Positions 33,409 to 46,987 of a stretch of DNA of 64,000 nt are shown here, piece after piece. The stretch is from Isoetes taiwanensis (lineage: Eukaryota; Streptophyta; Lycopodiopsida; Isoetales; Isoetaceae), in contig JAJEKV010000016.1 of NCBI GenBank assembly GCA_021234155.1, forward strand, positions 3,371,896 to 3,435,895, written 5' to 3'. Within the stretch, counting starts at the first letter, position 1. The number at the start of each line of letters is the position of its first letter. The position numbers were made by a program, and so were the translations under genes. The notes below the pieces were generated by a model. That model did not search any database, was not told where the DNA came from, and was given only the letters and a program-made list of their open reading frames with translations.

Positions 33409-35043
33409 TCAGTGACGATTTCGCCCAGATTATCACGGTCCCGGGATTTATATCGCGGTCTTTGCCACGCCCGACACGCGTAATGCCGCTCGACGGGCAA
33501 GAAGTAATGTAGCCGTGGGTAGCTGGGGGTAACTTGCGTAATATGTGCAAACTATTAATGTGCACATCTTCCAAGGTACACATTAATGTGGGCACACATT
33601 TCATGTGGACACTTGATGCCAAGTGGGCCATACCCAGGTCGTGCAATTAATGTGCACATTTTCCAATGTACATTAATGTGGGCACACATTTCCATGTGGG
33701 CACATTTTGCCACCTAGCGCCCATTCCCAATTATCCCACATGCCAAAGGGGATAATTGGAAACCCAACCAACCCCCATGTCTATTTAGGTGAGGAAACCC
33801 CTAACTTCCCCAATTTCGTTTCTAGGCTTTAGAACTCGCTTTGGCTGCCTCAAGAGCAAAAACCGCCTCCCGCATCACCGAGAGAACTGTAGAATCTTAG
33901 TTTCCCTTTGATTCGAGTTTTATTGGCGGGATGGTCGAAGCTTCAGTCGAGGAGTCCCTCAAGGATCAGATATTTAGGCAATTTAATAGCTTAAACCCTC
34001 TTTTTAGTCATAAAAATCGGAGGGTTTAGCCTATTTAATTACCCATAGCAACCCTTTTTAGATCTCTAGGTAGCGGACTACTAACTAAAGAACCTAACTC
34101 TATGATATAGATTAGATCTTGTTCTTTAGTTCTCTTATGATGTATGTGGATGATGTATCTCATGAACTCCTTGTATTGGGAAGGGGGTAGAGACCTAAAG
34201 CTTGGTAGTGGATGCTCCTAGATTAGCCTCTCTAGCACCATATAGATTCGGCCTGCAGGCCAGGGAACCACACCCGGGTTGTGGGTGAAGGGACCAGATG
34301 GCTCGAAGGAGGTTCGTCCTCGACTTTGAACCATCCTCTCGGTGTGTAAGGCCTACCGGGGATCATTGTGACTAGGGTCTAATGGCTTGCCACCGAAAGT
34401 GTGCAAGGCATGGGCTCACACCCGGAAGTGGGGTTCACTTTCCATTGGGTTCAAGTTTAGGTAAGGCGGTGGCTCTCTGGTCTCCTTGAGTCGACATGTA
34501 GATCTCTGAAGGGGGTGACCTCGCTCGCCCCCATCCCGGACACAGGGGAGATGTAACCCAGGAGAATAGCCCTTTGGCTATGCATCCGCGGGTGATCCAA
34601 GTCCCGACACTTTCAAACCCACTACGCAAGGGTGTGTACCTTGGGGAGAGGCCCGGATGGAGTGGACTACCCATTGCCATGATCTTATACAAATGCAACC
34701 GCCATGAATTTTGTCCGTAATGAACTCCTGAGACCCAGCTTGCCGGGCCCATCCCCGTGTCCGAGCTCTGGTAGGACTCTATATGCATTGTGTCACTACT
34801 GTCTATGTATGTGATGTACCGCCTTAGGGGATGGGTATGTGATGTTTTTATACCGACGAAGCGTTTACGCCCGCAGCCTAGGTAGGCCCAGGGAGACGGG
34901 TAAATGATTCCTTCACTCTTCCCAATCGAACCTCCGTCCCGTTGCAAAAGGTCGCGGAAGGGCCCCTGGGACGGCATGGTATCGGGTATGGGGAGAATCC
35001 CTGTTTGTGTAATGTGCAGCACCGATATATATAGGGGACGCCA
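33409..35043 (+). repeat. 5' LTR of gypsy copy A
   Basis: Corresponds to 45137-46782. The expected TGTGACGT start is damaged (TCAGTGACG), and the preceding ACATT matches the copy B target site. Confidence 0.8.
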
Positions 35044-35747
35044 TGGTATCGTCGAGTAATGTTCTGGTGACCAAGAGCAAAGCAATCGCCCATGTTCCTC
35101 AAAGAGCACTAACTTGATAGGACCTTAAACCTCGAAAAATGTGGGAATTTTTTTTCTCATTTTTGTAGTTTTGCTAAGCTAGTAAATACTAAAAATGAAT
35201 AAAACATAAAAAGAGTAAGAATTGGTGAGCCAACCTTCAAAAAGTAGGTGGAATCTTACACGTCACACAGACAGATTTTGAGATTCTCAAAATCGGGTCA
35301 AGAACGGTGAGACATTCAAATTGAACACATCAAAAGTTATGAATTACAGTAAAATAGCTTGATAATTTTAAATTAGAGCTAAGAATCAGTAGAATTAGTA
35401 AGTTATATAATTAAAAAGTAGCAAATTTGATAGTGGATTCTAATTATTACACTATACGTCATCGAGGACCAGCCTGACAGATTTTGAGATTCTCCAAATC
35501 GGTTACGGGCGCAATGTGTGAGACCATGTTAGAATTAAGGTGATTTAGGTGTTCTAAATAACCCGCAAAGGTAGACATTCAGCTTGAACACTAAAAATTG
35601 AATTACAGTAAATAGCCTTATAAATAGACCGAGAATCCTAGAATTCATTTACACCAAAGGCACAAATTTTAGTGGAAAGTTACTCTTGTCGCAAGGACAG
35701 ATCTTCAAAATCGCTTTAGCTCCAATCGACGAACCAAAAGGTAGCAA

Positions 35748-37046
35748 ATGATGGGCCCACTTAAAATTTCACAGACCGCCGGAAGCCTCGTGGGGAGTTT
35801 ACTCCTCCAACCAGCAAAATGATGCTGGGCCTCAGACTTCCCAGAGCCCTCGAGAACGCCTTTCCTCCTCGGAGAAGGCTTAATCTTCTCCCGGTTTAAG
35901 ATGTAGGATCTGACCAGAAAGTGACCACACGAGATCATAGGAGGACGGCTACCTGCATATTATGCATCAAATCCTCGCAGGAGATCGCGCAGAGGAGGAG
36001 GGGAAAATATGGAGCAAGGGGAGTCGCATAGGCAGCCGAGCAGGCCGGTGGAGCAAACCAGACCGAGACCCACCTTGGGTATGGAGGAGCAAGGGAGAGA
36101 AGAGCCAAAGAACCGTGGGGCTCACCCTGTGATGTGAGGAAGCGTATCTGCACGCCCACGCTAGGCACGGCGGCGTGAGCCGGCCGGGCTGAAAGAGCAG
36201 AGGGACGAAGACGGAGGACGCATCTAACCACAAAATTTACACGCCAAGAAGAGGAAGGCTAAAGCCATTAAGGCGGGCAAGTGAAAGGTTGTGAAGGTCG
36301 TGTTTAGGACGGGATCAACATCAAACTTAACCATCGAGAACAGATCCCCACCACTTCCATTCGGATGAAGACCACGCGTCTCGGCACGCAGGGAGCGTAG
36401 CTCGCCAAAACCCCTCACCAGAGAAGGAAGTGCCCTGAAGAAGAAGCACCCGGAAAGGTAGCACAGAGCGTGAGAGGAGGCCGGACAAAGCGGTGAAGCC
36501 TTCACCTTTTCCGACGTGGATAGGGTTAAAGCCCCGCTGACCCTCACGTGGAGGGTATACGTGATAGACCCGGCCAAGGTTCATCGAAGAAGATCAAGGA
36601 ACACAACGCATACATGGTGAAGTGGGAGGTATATAATGCCTATTATCGAGGAATGTGGTAAGGACAATTGAAGGGGGACATCCGACAAGAAGTTTGACTT
36701 TGAAGCACCGCCACCAAGCCCAAGCCTCCCCGAAAGCACCGTGGGAAGAAGCGGAGCAAGAAGAAGAAGAAGTTGAGGACGAGCGCCAAGGAGATCCATG
36801 TAAGAGTTGCTACGCTTTAATTTGATCTCGGCGCCGTTTCCAACGCTTTGTCCGTGGAAGGCGCAAGAATACAACACCATTACGCGGTAACCGACGATGT
36901 TGCCGCGCTCTGTGAGGCAAGGCAGCAGAGGCAAAGATAGTGCAGCATTTTGAAGATTCAACGGCCTGCACAGGGGCACGAAGAGGGTTACCCTCATGAG
37001 GCGTGATATGCATTTTGCCGCATACATCAAGGGAGAATGCCCTTGA
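35748..37046 (+). pseudogene. Histone H3-like ORF of copy A, scrambled remnant
   Basis: Position and flanks match the copy B histone-like ORF. The start ATGATGG survives, but the H3-tail codons are damaged. Recognisable segments include AAGAAGAGGAAGGCTAAAGC near 36245, AAGATCAAGGAACACAACGC near 36590 and the fold-encoding end (GCAAAGATAGTGCAGCATTT, TTCAACGGCCTGCACA, CATCAAGGGAGAATGCCC) up to the stop at 37044. It confirms that the ORF belongs to the element, but it cannot encode a product as read. Upstream TATAAATAG is retained near 35619. Confidence 0.8.
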
Positions 37047-37336
37047 AACTTTTTTTTTGTAAATAATGAACAATTTTGTTAATACAAAGAATTTTTGTGT
37101 AAATTAAGTGTCGTGACCTTGTTTAAATAAGCTAAGATATTGATTTCTAGCTTTGTTTTAGTTAATTTGGAGCTTTGAGCAAAATTGAGACGATGTCTCA
37201 CACGCTTTTCACTTTTCTATAAATAGGTCCATCATTTTTCAATTAGCACCCCGCAGTTTGTCTCCAACGCTTAGGCGATCTTCCGCCCCCCGAGGCGCTC
37301 GGTGATTCATTTGATACTCCCTTCCTCGCTAGATCA

Positions 37337-38850
37337 ATGGCCACCGCCGACTTTACACGATGGTATAGCTGCAAGCGTTCTGCCCAAGCCGCCGAAGGCG
37401 ATGTCAATGACATTTTCCAAGTCTTTGGTAAAGAGATTGACATCCGCTACGCTTAAATGCAACCCCAAAGATATAGGCAAGTAAGCAAAGTGTAGTTTCA
37501 AGTTAGGAACCTTCCACCAGTTCCCCTTGCATAGGGTTATTTTGTCCCCGCCCATCCCTTCAATACTTTGGGATGTCCCCAACACGCCAAGTACCCGACC
37601 AACAAAGCTAAAGGGCACGCTAGACTACATGGTCTCCGATGCCAACAGACCAAAAATTTCCTACTAAACTGCCTTTAGCCATCTTCTTTTATCCCACCGC
37701 GTTTAAACACCAATGGGGCAAATCCCTATCCCCCCGATGGAGGTGGACCCCATAGCAGCGGGAAGAAGAGCGCATGCGCTTTGCAAGACGCTAAAGAGCG
37801 TGGCGTAAGACCTAAGAAGAAGAGGAGCCCGACGAAGATAAAGTACATCTGAATCCTCGTGAGGAAGAACGGTAACAAAGGTATCAGATGGTGAACTTCT
37901 TGCGCATCGGGCAAGTAACATCAGATTGTTCTTCCACTCCTGCTAGTAATCGCCAAGCCTAGCCCCGATCATCATCAACCTGAGAGGAGTATTTACCTCA
38001 CCGACATCCAACCTTCCCGAGTGCGTGGAGAGGGAGCTCGATTGATGAACTACTCCACCAGTTACCAAATGACTTTGACGACTTCATCGTCCTGGGAGCC
38101 TCCTGACTTTCTGTCTAGTAAGGGAAGCCTTCCACTTATATAGGAGAGTCAACTTTGATATATAGGCCTACAAAGAAGATCGTGCAAATGATGGAGGAGC
38201 AAGAGCTGCCAACGTCCGAGGAGGAGTTCCTCGCCTCCAAGAACGATGGGGATCCGTGGGAAAACCACCAGCATTTTAATGTCAGACCGCCGACACCACC
38301 ACCACCAAGAGGAGAAGGAATCGACTCCCATCTAACCCACACCATAATCAAGACCGGAGCTCACCGAGATGGGGAGGTTGACTTAATACGCTGACCCGCA
38401 TAGAGCGGGAGGCCAATCCAAATGGAAGCTTCGGGCCGAACAATGACAAAGGTCCCCGAGATACCACCCGCCGCTACTAGATGGGAGAATAGCGTAATCC
38501 AATCGCGAAGTTCAGCCCCCAGAGGGAAGAAGGAGTGTTCATGCTGATTGCACCTCGTGCTTTGCGGTGCATGTCGCGATAGCCAAATGTTGACTATGCC
38601 GCCCCGGGTCAAGAGAGCAATGGCACTTGACCTCTTCGACTTCGCCATACCACATCACGCCGTGGGAGATTGGCGGTTACCGCGCAGCCCCTGCCATCCG
38701 GACCAAGCAGAGTGGAAGAGCTGGTGAGACTTGGCAGTATGAAGCTCGCCAACAGCAAGCCGCCGAACTTGGGTCATTCGGTAGAACGCCCAAGCATAAA
38801 GTTCCTTGAGGACAACTGCCTTTACCGGCGACTTCAAGATTAGTTAGACC
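37337..38850 (+). pseudogene. ORF X of copy A, scrambled remnant
   Basis: Nucleotide match to 49010-50521 with many small scrambles. The starting ATGGCCACCGCCGACTTTAC is intact. A TATAAATAGG box at about 37217 is conserved. No protein can be made from it as read. Confidence 0.75.
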
Positions 38851-39009
38851 TTGATGGATGACTTTTTGTATTAAAATATTATATAATATAAATATAATCC
38901 CTTTGTACCCCTTAAATGTCTGTTGATGCATTTCTTGTCGCTTATCAGCCAACAAACGTAAACAATGCAAGAAAACAAGAAAACTAACCATAGCCATGTG
39001 AATTACTCT

Positions 39010-42000
39010 TGTACGCTAGCTAGAGGCCTAGGGCTCAGAGAACAACAACGCCGAGACATGGAAGAAGAATTCCTCGGCCGCATCAACTCTCCCAGAAGGA
39101 ACCCATTTGAAGAAATGGAACCTATGACCCCGTGAGGGAGGAGGATATCCCGATGAGGATCTTGACCTTGAATGATAAAGGCTCGGCTATAAAGACACGC
39201 AGAGCGGCTGGTTGGGCAACGCTCAATTGCCACAAGCATCAGCCTCGAAAACAAAGTAGCGACAAGAAGAGGAGCAAGAAGGAGATCCCCGCCCAGATTC
39301 CTCCGACTCGCTTTCTCAAATACCTCGACCGAACACCCAAGGAAGAAGAAGAGCAGCCCTGACCCAATGTAGATGGAAGACAAAGGGACAAGCAAAGAGG
39401 GGTCAAACTACTCCAAAGCAAAGACGATCCTTTTACAAAGCTATGCCTAAGGAGAAGAGGCAAGAGTGCATAGAGAAACAGCTTTGCTTCTCGGGATAAG
39501 GCCCAAATTGTGCCATAGAATGTAAATAACTGCCCCTATGTCATGAGAGCGCGGCACCAGCGTAATTGGGGATTGGGGATATCCTGGTCTGATGACGACG
39601 ACGCAAGCAGGCAGCCCGATTCTACATCTGTGGTGAGGTTATATCTTTTGCCGTAATAGATATGTAGAAAAGCAGAGAGTCAATATAAGGTAATTTCCAG
39701 GGAAGGCCAAAGCTAAAGTCTTTTATAGTCCCGATAGATTCAGAAGTAGCCATAACTTTGCATCCCAAGAATGGTGCAAATGTTGAAGTTGAGACCGCTG
39801 GAAGTCGGCTTCCAGACCGCTGTTCTAGCAAGTGGGGCAAAGAAGGGGCGCATAAAGAAAAAGAGGATCAATTTCACATCGATTTGCCAGAATAAATATC
39901 CGATGGGGCGTAAGTAATGGGCATTGGCAAGTATGATTTGATCATAGGAATGGAGTACCTGGACTCCAAGTAGGGCCATCATTGATGTGGAAAGCTTTAA
40001 AGTGACCTTCCCAACCGACGGCAAGATTATTGAAATCACAGTAAGGAAGTTGTTCCCATCATGCGTTGTATGTCTTCTAAACCAGCTGTTCAAGTCAATC
40101 AAGAGCGAAAGCAGATAGCATACATCCTTCAAGCTTGGAGATCAAGAGCCGAGTCCTAAGAAAAGCAAAGAAGACAAGGTGCTCGAAGAAGCCGCCGGCA
40201 GATAGCTAACTTGATCACGGAATTCCATGATCTCTTTCCGGATGAGATCGAAAACCTCCTCCCTATACAGGGAAATGAAAGGTGAGATAGCACTGAACCG
40301 GGAACTAAGCCCACAAGTAAGGTCCACAATGTAATGACGACGCAGAATTGACTGAAGCTAAAGAAGCAATTATGAGTTGTTCGACACCTAGGGCTTTATT
40401 AGACCTAGCGCTCGCCATTTGGATCATTATTTTGTCAAGAAGGATGGCGCTTGAGGATGTGCATAGACTATAGGCTTTGAACAAGCACACCATAAAAACA
40501 AGTATGCTTCCTGTGTCGGATGACTTGATGGATCAGCTTCATGAGCAAAAGTCTTCTCCAAAATCGACTTTAAGGTCAGGCCATCATCAGATCCCGATAA
40601 AGGAAGAAGATATCCATAAACCGCTTTGAGACGTATGGACATTATGAGTTCACGGTAATGCCCTTCTACTTATCAACGCCCAAGAACGCTCAATGAGGCC
40701 AAGGAACGATATCTTCAGGGAGTTTTAGACAACTTTGTGATAGTGTTCTTTGATGACATTTGGTGTATAGCAGATCCCTTGAAGAGCACGCATAACACTT
40801 AAGGAGGGTGCCGGAAAAGTTGAAGAGGCATCGTTGTACGCTTCGTTGTCGGCGTCACTGCGAATCCGTAAAAGTGGAATACCTTGTCCATGTGATATCG
40901 CGTAAGGAATTTCGGTCGCATCTTCCAAGATCGGGCCGCTATCCAAAGGGCGCAATCAAGAACGTGGCATGAGGTGAGAAGTTTTGGGCCCAGCGTGGTA
41001 TTACACAGAAGTTCGTGAAGAACCTCTTGTTAAGATAGCGCCCCGCCAATGACTCTGACGAGGGCGAAAAGTGAAAGATTGGGTAGATCATTGGCACAAG
41101 AAAGCCCAAAAGGGGTTTGAATTGTTGAAGGAAGCCTTAACAACCGCCCCGCCTTAACCCCGCTGCACTTAAAAGATAAGCTTGTAGCAAATGTGCGCAG
41201 TAAGATAGCTACAGTGCGCGGTTTGGCGCAAGAAGAGCGGTAGTAGCCGCATGACTCCAGGAAGATGAACGACGCCGAAACGCGCCATTCCACGCGATGA
41301 TCAAGAGTTGCTTAAGTGTTGTCGGCATTAAGAATTTGGAGGCATTACCTTTGGGAAGAAAGTTCCAATTGGATACGCATCATCGAGCCTCCAAAGATGT
41401 ATTTGACAGAAAAACCACACCTCAACCCGAGGGCAGAAGGTGGATGGAGTTCCTTTGAAGAGTATGACTTTTGTTATAGTCTACAAGTTAGGGAAGTTTG
41501 ACCGCGGGTAGCGATGCGCCAAGGCATCCTCGACAACTAGAGTGCATTGCAATGAATGCATCGACACTTCAAAATGACTTCGTGAAGAAGATCAAGAATC
41601 CTTTGCCAACAGATGTCAATTTCAAGGAAGTTTGGGCAAGTCTATGTAGAGAAGCAAGAATGATAAGGAGCGGAAGCCTTCAAACATTTTAAGAAGGAAG
41701 GTAACATATTATATCATGGAACAAGTTGGTGTAATCTTCGTGGAGTGGGCGAAGTTGATCCTCCATGACACACAAATACCAATAGCTGGCCATGTGATTC
41801 ATGAAAACATATTTCAAAGTACGCAGCAGCTATTATTGGCCAGGAATGAAGAAGCGTGTAGTCACATATCAGGAATGTCGCCTTTGTCGCCAAAAAAAGG
41901 CGTAACTTCAATTCCGTGAGTTTTGAGCCCTACAAAGCAAACGCCAGTGGGAGGTCATCGCATGGATTTCATCACGTGGCTTCCAAGGACAAAGAAGAGG

Positions 42001-42540
42001 AAGGATGCTTTGATGGTAGTGGTCTAATAAGTTATTAAGATGGCACATTTCGGCCTCTTGCGTGACTACAGATACGGCTTATGGATACAAAGAAAGCTCT
42101 TCACCAAAGAGATCTTTTAGGCTTCATGGTATGCCAAGGAGATCATCTCCCATGTGATCCGGTTCATGAGCTTTTTGGCAAGACCTCTTTGCAATTCGCA
42201 CGGTTATCCATGAGCACGTATGATCATCCCCTGCACGGATGGCCAAACGGAGCTTTGACCAACGTAATCTGGAGGACATGCTACTTAAACTATGTCCTGA
42301 ATAAGCAAGGTATGTGGGAAGAATTTATTCACTTGGTGGAGTTTGCATACAATAGCACCAAGCAGGAATCATCCCAAATGTCGCCGTTTATGATCAATTA
42401 CGGTTACAATGGCCTAACTCCAGACACTCTTGGCACGCAACCCCCGTGTCAAAGGTAGAAGTTTTGCAAAGCACGTGTTGGCTGGATATGCAGCAGCCTA
42501 CGGCCATTATAAGATTACCCTCTTCCTACGGAGATTAGCC
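39010..42540 (+). pseudogene. gag-pol of copy A, scrambled remnant
   Basis: Matches 50694-54254 of copy B. Fragments of the protease (around 39710-40030), the reverse transcriptase with TTTGATGACATTTGGTG (one T lost in the catalytic region, near 40750) and the integrase (around 42280-42400, encoding KQGMWEEFIHLVEFAYNST) are readable. Frames change every few tens of bases. Confidence 0.8.
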
Positions 42541-42988
42541 GCATGCATCCATGTAGATAGGTGGGGTGGTCACTATATAACCAAATTTTATTAATAATTA
42601 AATGGTACTAATCTAGTGTCCGACAAGAAGCAATATAGCCTCCCGAGGGCAAGGAGGTCGAAGTTATTTAAGACTTGCAACACAAATTTTGTTGGAATGT
42701 GTTGCAAGGAATGAAGAGTACTTCTGACGCTAATTTAATTTTGATAAACTTAATTGTCATGTTAATGATTATTGAGTAAACTGCTTTAATGATGTTATGA
42801 ATTGATAAGTTATTTTACAATATAATGACGGATAATGTCCTAAAAATATTACCTTAAGGTAATCTTAATAAAGGTGTAAGCATTATAGTAGTAGTTTATA
42901 AGTATGTATCAAAGTTGACGCGGTGTTAGATCCCAAGGTGGGAGACTCCGTAATGCCGTCTGGACAAAGATCATTTCGGGGGGGACAA

Positions 42989-44415
42989 TGTGATGGGCCC
43001 GTGACAAGATAATGGTCCTGCATTTATACCGTCGCCGTCACTACACGCTTTACCCCACCGACGCAGACGCTAACGTAGTAGCTGTGTGGTAGCCTAGGGG
43101 GCAACTTGCCGTAAATATGTGCAACCATTAATATGCACATCTTCCAAAGTGGTACACATTAATGGGTCATTACTTCATGTGGGACACTTGATGCCAAGTA
43201 ATATACCTTAAGTGTAGTAATTAATGTGCACATTTTCCAATGTACATTATTAATGTACAACATTATCACAAGACATTTTGCCACACCCAGCCACACGGCA
43301 GTAGCTCCATCTCCAATTATCCCATTATGCAAAAAGGGATAATTGGAAACCCTAACCAACCCCCATGTCTATTTAGGTGGGGAAACCCTAACTTCCCCTT
43401 ACCCCTCGCTTCTAAGCTTTAGGAACTCTGCTTTCTGCCTCTACAAGAGCAAAACTGCCTCCCCGACCGCCGAGAGAATCAGAATCTTAGTTTCCCTTGA
43501 TTCGAAGCGTTTCAGCAGATGGTCGCAGTCAGTCGAGGAGTCCTCAAGGATCGTATTTATTTAATAGCTTAAACCCTCTTTAGTCATAAAACGAGGGTTT
43601 AGCCTATTTAATTACCCATAGCAGCCTTTTAGATCTCTAGGTAGCAGACTCTAACCAAAGAACCTAACTCTATGATATAGATTAGATCTTGTTCTTAGTT
43701 TCTTATGATGTATGTGGATGATGTATCTCTATGAACCCTCAGATGGGAAGGGGTAGAGATCCAAAGTTTGGTAGTGGATGCTCCTAGATTAGCCCTCTAG
43801 CACCATATAGATTCTGCCCAGTAGGCCAGAACCACACCGGGTTGTGGGTGAAGGACCGTGACCGGCCTGCAGGAGGGTCGGGGATCCTCGACTTTGAACC
43901 ATCCCTCCGTGTGTAAGGCTCACCGTGGATCATTGTGGATTAGGTCTAATGGCTTGCCACCGAAAGGGCAAGGCATGGGCTCATAACCCGTGAAGCCAGT
44001 TCACTTTCCCCATCAACGCTTCCAGTAAGAGCAAGGCCTTCAGTCTCCTCCTCCTGAGCCGCATGTAGACCCTGGGTGACCCCGCCGCCCCATCTGACCT
44101 CGGGAGATGTAACCCAGAATAGCCCCCTTGGCTATGCATCCTGCTGGCTGCAGCCAAGTCCCGACACTTTTCAACCTACTCGCAGTGTGCAATGTGAGGG
44201 GCTGGGATGGAGTGACTACCCATTGCCATGATCTTATGCCCAAATCCAATGCCACCCTCGGCTCAATGAACTCTGAGACCTGCTAGCTTTGTCGTACCAT
44301 CCTCGTGTTCCGAGCCTCGTAGGACTCCCCATATGCATTGTGCTGATTATTGTCTATGCAGATGTGATGTACCATCTTAGGGATGGGTATGTGATGCTTT
44401 GTATACCGACGCAGT
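42989..44415 (+). repeat. 3' LTR of gypsy copy A, truncated
   Basis: Begins TGTGATGG after a G-rich polypurine tract and ends at GACGCAGT, where about 200 bp of LTR are missing and the left-flank sequence AAATTCTATTATAAAC follows. Confidence 0.8.
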
Positions 44416-44552
44416 TAAATTCTATTATAAACTTGTGGCGGCGCTTAAGCGGCACCGCCAGAAACCACAGGGCAAAAAATTATCCATTTTAAACAATGCA
44501 TCAAAAATCCAGGAATTTTCGACTACCGGTGGTCATAGTCATAGTACCTTTT

Positions 44553-44815
44553 GGAGTAACAATCTAACAGCATCAGACCCACACATGACACTTTGCACCT
44601 TAGTCTACCCCCATGTTACCCCATCATTTCCCCCTCCTATATCTCCAAAGCCTAAATACATGGGTCTCCTTACCCCGAACCATCTCCCCAAACATCGACT
44701 CTGACGATCTTTCCCACGATATATTTTCACCTACATTTAGTCCTCTGTTCTCCCCCTCAGGCCTCTATGATATTTTTCACATGTAGTCATTAGCAGTCCT
44801 ATATTTCTCCCCTCA
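44553..44815 (+). repeat. Dispersed repeat (same family as 30508-30750), unit B
   Basis: Left flank of copy B. Nearly identical to 32849-33105 and clearly related to 30508-30750. Confidence 0.8.
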
Positions 44816-45136
44816 TCTACACAAGGCACCCAAAAAATTAACTACTATAATTTACCACTAAAAAACCACTATTGGTGTGGTTTTCTATGCAGATTTTTTT
44901 ATCCTTAATAAAAACCACATATTATTGTGGTTTTTATAATTAGTACATAGTTAATTATATTGGTTTTTTGTTGAAGCATGGTTTATTTGAGTTGATAATG
45001 GTTTTTGATATGGTTTTTAATGCAATAGTGGTAATTCATTATGGTTTTTTAATATACCATGGTTTATCGAATTGGTAGTGGCTTGTCGTAAGAGTTTTTC
45101 AATATTGTTTTCAATGTGATGATGGTTATTCACATT

Positions 45137-46782
45137 TGTGACGTTCCAGGACAGTATACGGTCCCAGGACGTATACTGTGCTGCCTCGTCACGCGTACAC
45201 GCCACTCCGACGGACGTGCACGCTAACGTGTAGCCAGGTGGGTAGCCTAGGGGGCAACTTGCAGAAATATGTGCAACCATTAATGTGCACATCTTCCAAG
45301 GTACACATTAATGTGGGCACACATTTCCATGTGGACACTTGATGCCAAGTGGGCCATACCCAAGTGTGCAATTAATGTGCACATTTTCCAATGTACACAT
45401 TAATGTGGGCACACATTTCCATGTGGGCACATTTTGCCACCTAGCGCCCATTCCCAATTATCCCACATGCCAAAAGGGGATAATTGGAAACCCTAACCAA
45501 CCCCCATGTCTATTTAGGTGAGGAAACCCTAACTTCCCCAATTTCGTTTCTAGGGCTTTAGAACTCTGTTTTGGCTGCCTCAAGAGCCAAAACCGCCTCC
45601 CAGACTCTGCCTGAGAGAACTGTAACCTTAGTTTCCCTTGATTCGAGCGTTTCAGCAGGATGGTCGAGCTCAGGTCAGGAGGAGTCCCTCAAGGATCAGA
45701 TATTTAGGCAATTTAATAGCTTAAACCCTCTTTTAGTCATAAAATCAGTAGGTTTAGCCTATTTAATTACCCATAGCAGCCTTTTAGATCTCTAGGTAGC
45801 AGACTCTAACTAAAGAACCTAACTCTATGATATAGATTAGATCTTGTTCTTTAGTTCTCTTATGATGTATGTGGATGATGTATCTCTATGAACTCCTTGT
45901 ATTGGGAAGGGGGGTAGAGACCTAAAGCTTGGTAGTGGATGCTCCTAGATTAGCCTCTCTAGCACCATATAGATTCGGCCTGTGTACAGGAACCACACCT
46001 GGTTGTGGGTGAAGGGACCAGACTGGCTCAGAAGGAGGTTCGTGTCCTGACTCTTGAACGATCCCTCTGGTGTGTAAGGCCTACCGGGGATCATTGTGAC
46101 TAGGTCTAATGGCTTGCCACTGAGTGCGGGCAAGGCATGGGCTCGACACCCGTGAAGTGGGGTTCACTTTCCATTGGGTTCAAGTCGAGTAAGAGCAGTG
46201 GCTCTCTAGTCTCCTTGAGTCAGCATGTAGATCTCTGGAGGGGGTGACCCCTGCCTGCCCCATCGGACCTGGGGAGATGTAACCCAGGAATAGCCCCTTT
46301 GGCTATGCATCCGGCGGGCTGCAGTCAAGTCCCGACACTTTTCAACCTACTCTGCAAAGTGTGCACAGGAGGGGCGGATGGAGTGGACTACCCATTGCCA
46401 TGATCTTATGCCAGCCAAATCCATTGCCATGAATTCTGTCTGCAATGAACTCTGGAGACCCAAGCTTGTCAGTCCATCCCTGTGTCTGAGCCTTGGGTAG
46501 GACTCCCCATATGCATTGTGCTGATCATTGTCTATGCAGATGTGATGTACCGTCTTAGGGATGGGTATGTGATGCTTTGTATACTGACGTGTATGTTTAC
46601 GCTTCCGCAGCTAGGTAGGCCCTGAGGGAGACGGGGTAAAATGACCCCTTCACTCTTCCCACTGGAACCCGTCTCGGTTGCAGTGTCATGTGAAGGGCCC
46701 CGTATCGGCATGGCGCTGGTATGGGGGGAGAACTCCTGTTTGTGTACGGTGGGTGCACCGTATATGAGTAGGGGACGTCACA
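45137..46782 (+). repeat. 5' LTR of gypsy copy B
   Basis: 1646 bp, TGTGACGT to ACGTCACA, so the termini are 8-bp inverted repeats. Near the start is an internal direct repeat (about 45278-45345 and 45369-45432) built on TTAATGTGCACATTTTCCAA and ATTAATGTGGGCACACATTT, probably in U3. The LTR should supply promoter and polyadenylation signals. I could not place the transcription start. Confidence 0.92.
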
Positions 46783-46783
46783 G

Positions 46784-46795
46784 TGGTATCAGAGC
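46784..46795 (+). promoter_or_regulatory. Primer-binding site, initiator Met tRNA type
   Basis: TGGTATCAGAGC lies one base after the 5' LTR end and is the classical plant primer site complementary to the initiator Met tRNA 3' end. The copy A counterpart at about 35044 is damaged. Confidence 0.92.
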
Positions 46796-46987
46796 AATGT
46801 TCTTGGTGACCAAGAGCAAAGCACTGTCCATGTTCCCAGTAGCACTAACTTGATAGGACCCTTAAACCTCGAAAAATGGGAATTTTTTTTTCTCATTTTT
46901 GTAGTTTTGCTAAGCTAGTAACAGTTAAAATGAATAAAAACATAAAAAGAGTAAGAATTGGTGAGCCAACCTTCAAAAAGTAGGGTG

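Larger units (their letters stand above)
32709..44415. repeat. 11.7-kb tandem duplication, unit A
   Basis: This unit begins at AAATTCTATTATAAAC in the left flank of the retrotransposon and ends inside its 3' LTR. The same flank sequence then restarts at about 44416. Unit B (44416 to about 56168) contains the same flank and element in the same order. Because both elements have the same insertion-site flank, they derive from one insertion, either by later tandem duplication or by a false duplication in the assembly. Confidence 0.85.
33409..44415 (+). mobile_element. Ty3/gypsy element copy A, scrambled, 3' LTR cut short
   Basis: Same element as copy B with the same order of parts: 5' LTR 33409-35043, degraded primer site at about 35044 (TGGTATC then damage), twin palindromes near 35255 and 35460, histone-like remnant 35748-37046, ORF X remnant 37337-38850, gag-pol remnant about 39010-42540, polypurine tract about 42976 and 3' LTR 42989-44415. 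The 3' LTR lacks about its last 200 bp and joins directly to a repeat of the left flank. Long perfect stretches alternate with short scrambled patches, so almost all frames are broken. Confidence 0.85.

Noticed and set aside
34435-35109. 224-residue minus-strand open frame in the LTR of copy A
   Set aside because: It lies antisense in an LTR, is not kept open in the other three LTRs and resembles nothing.
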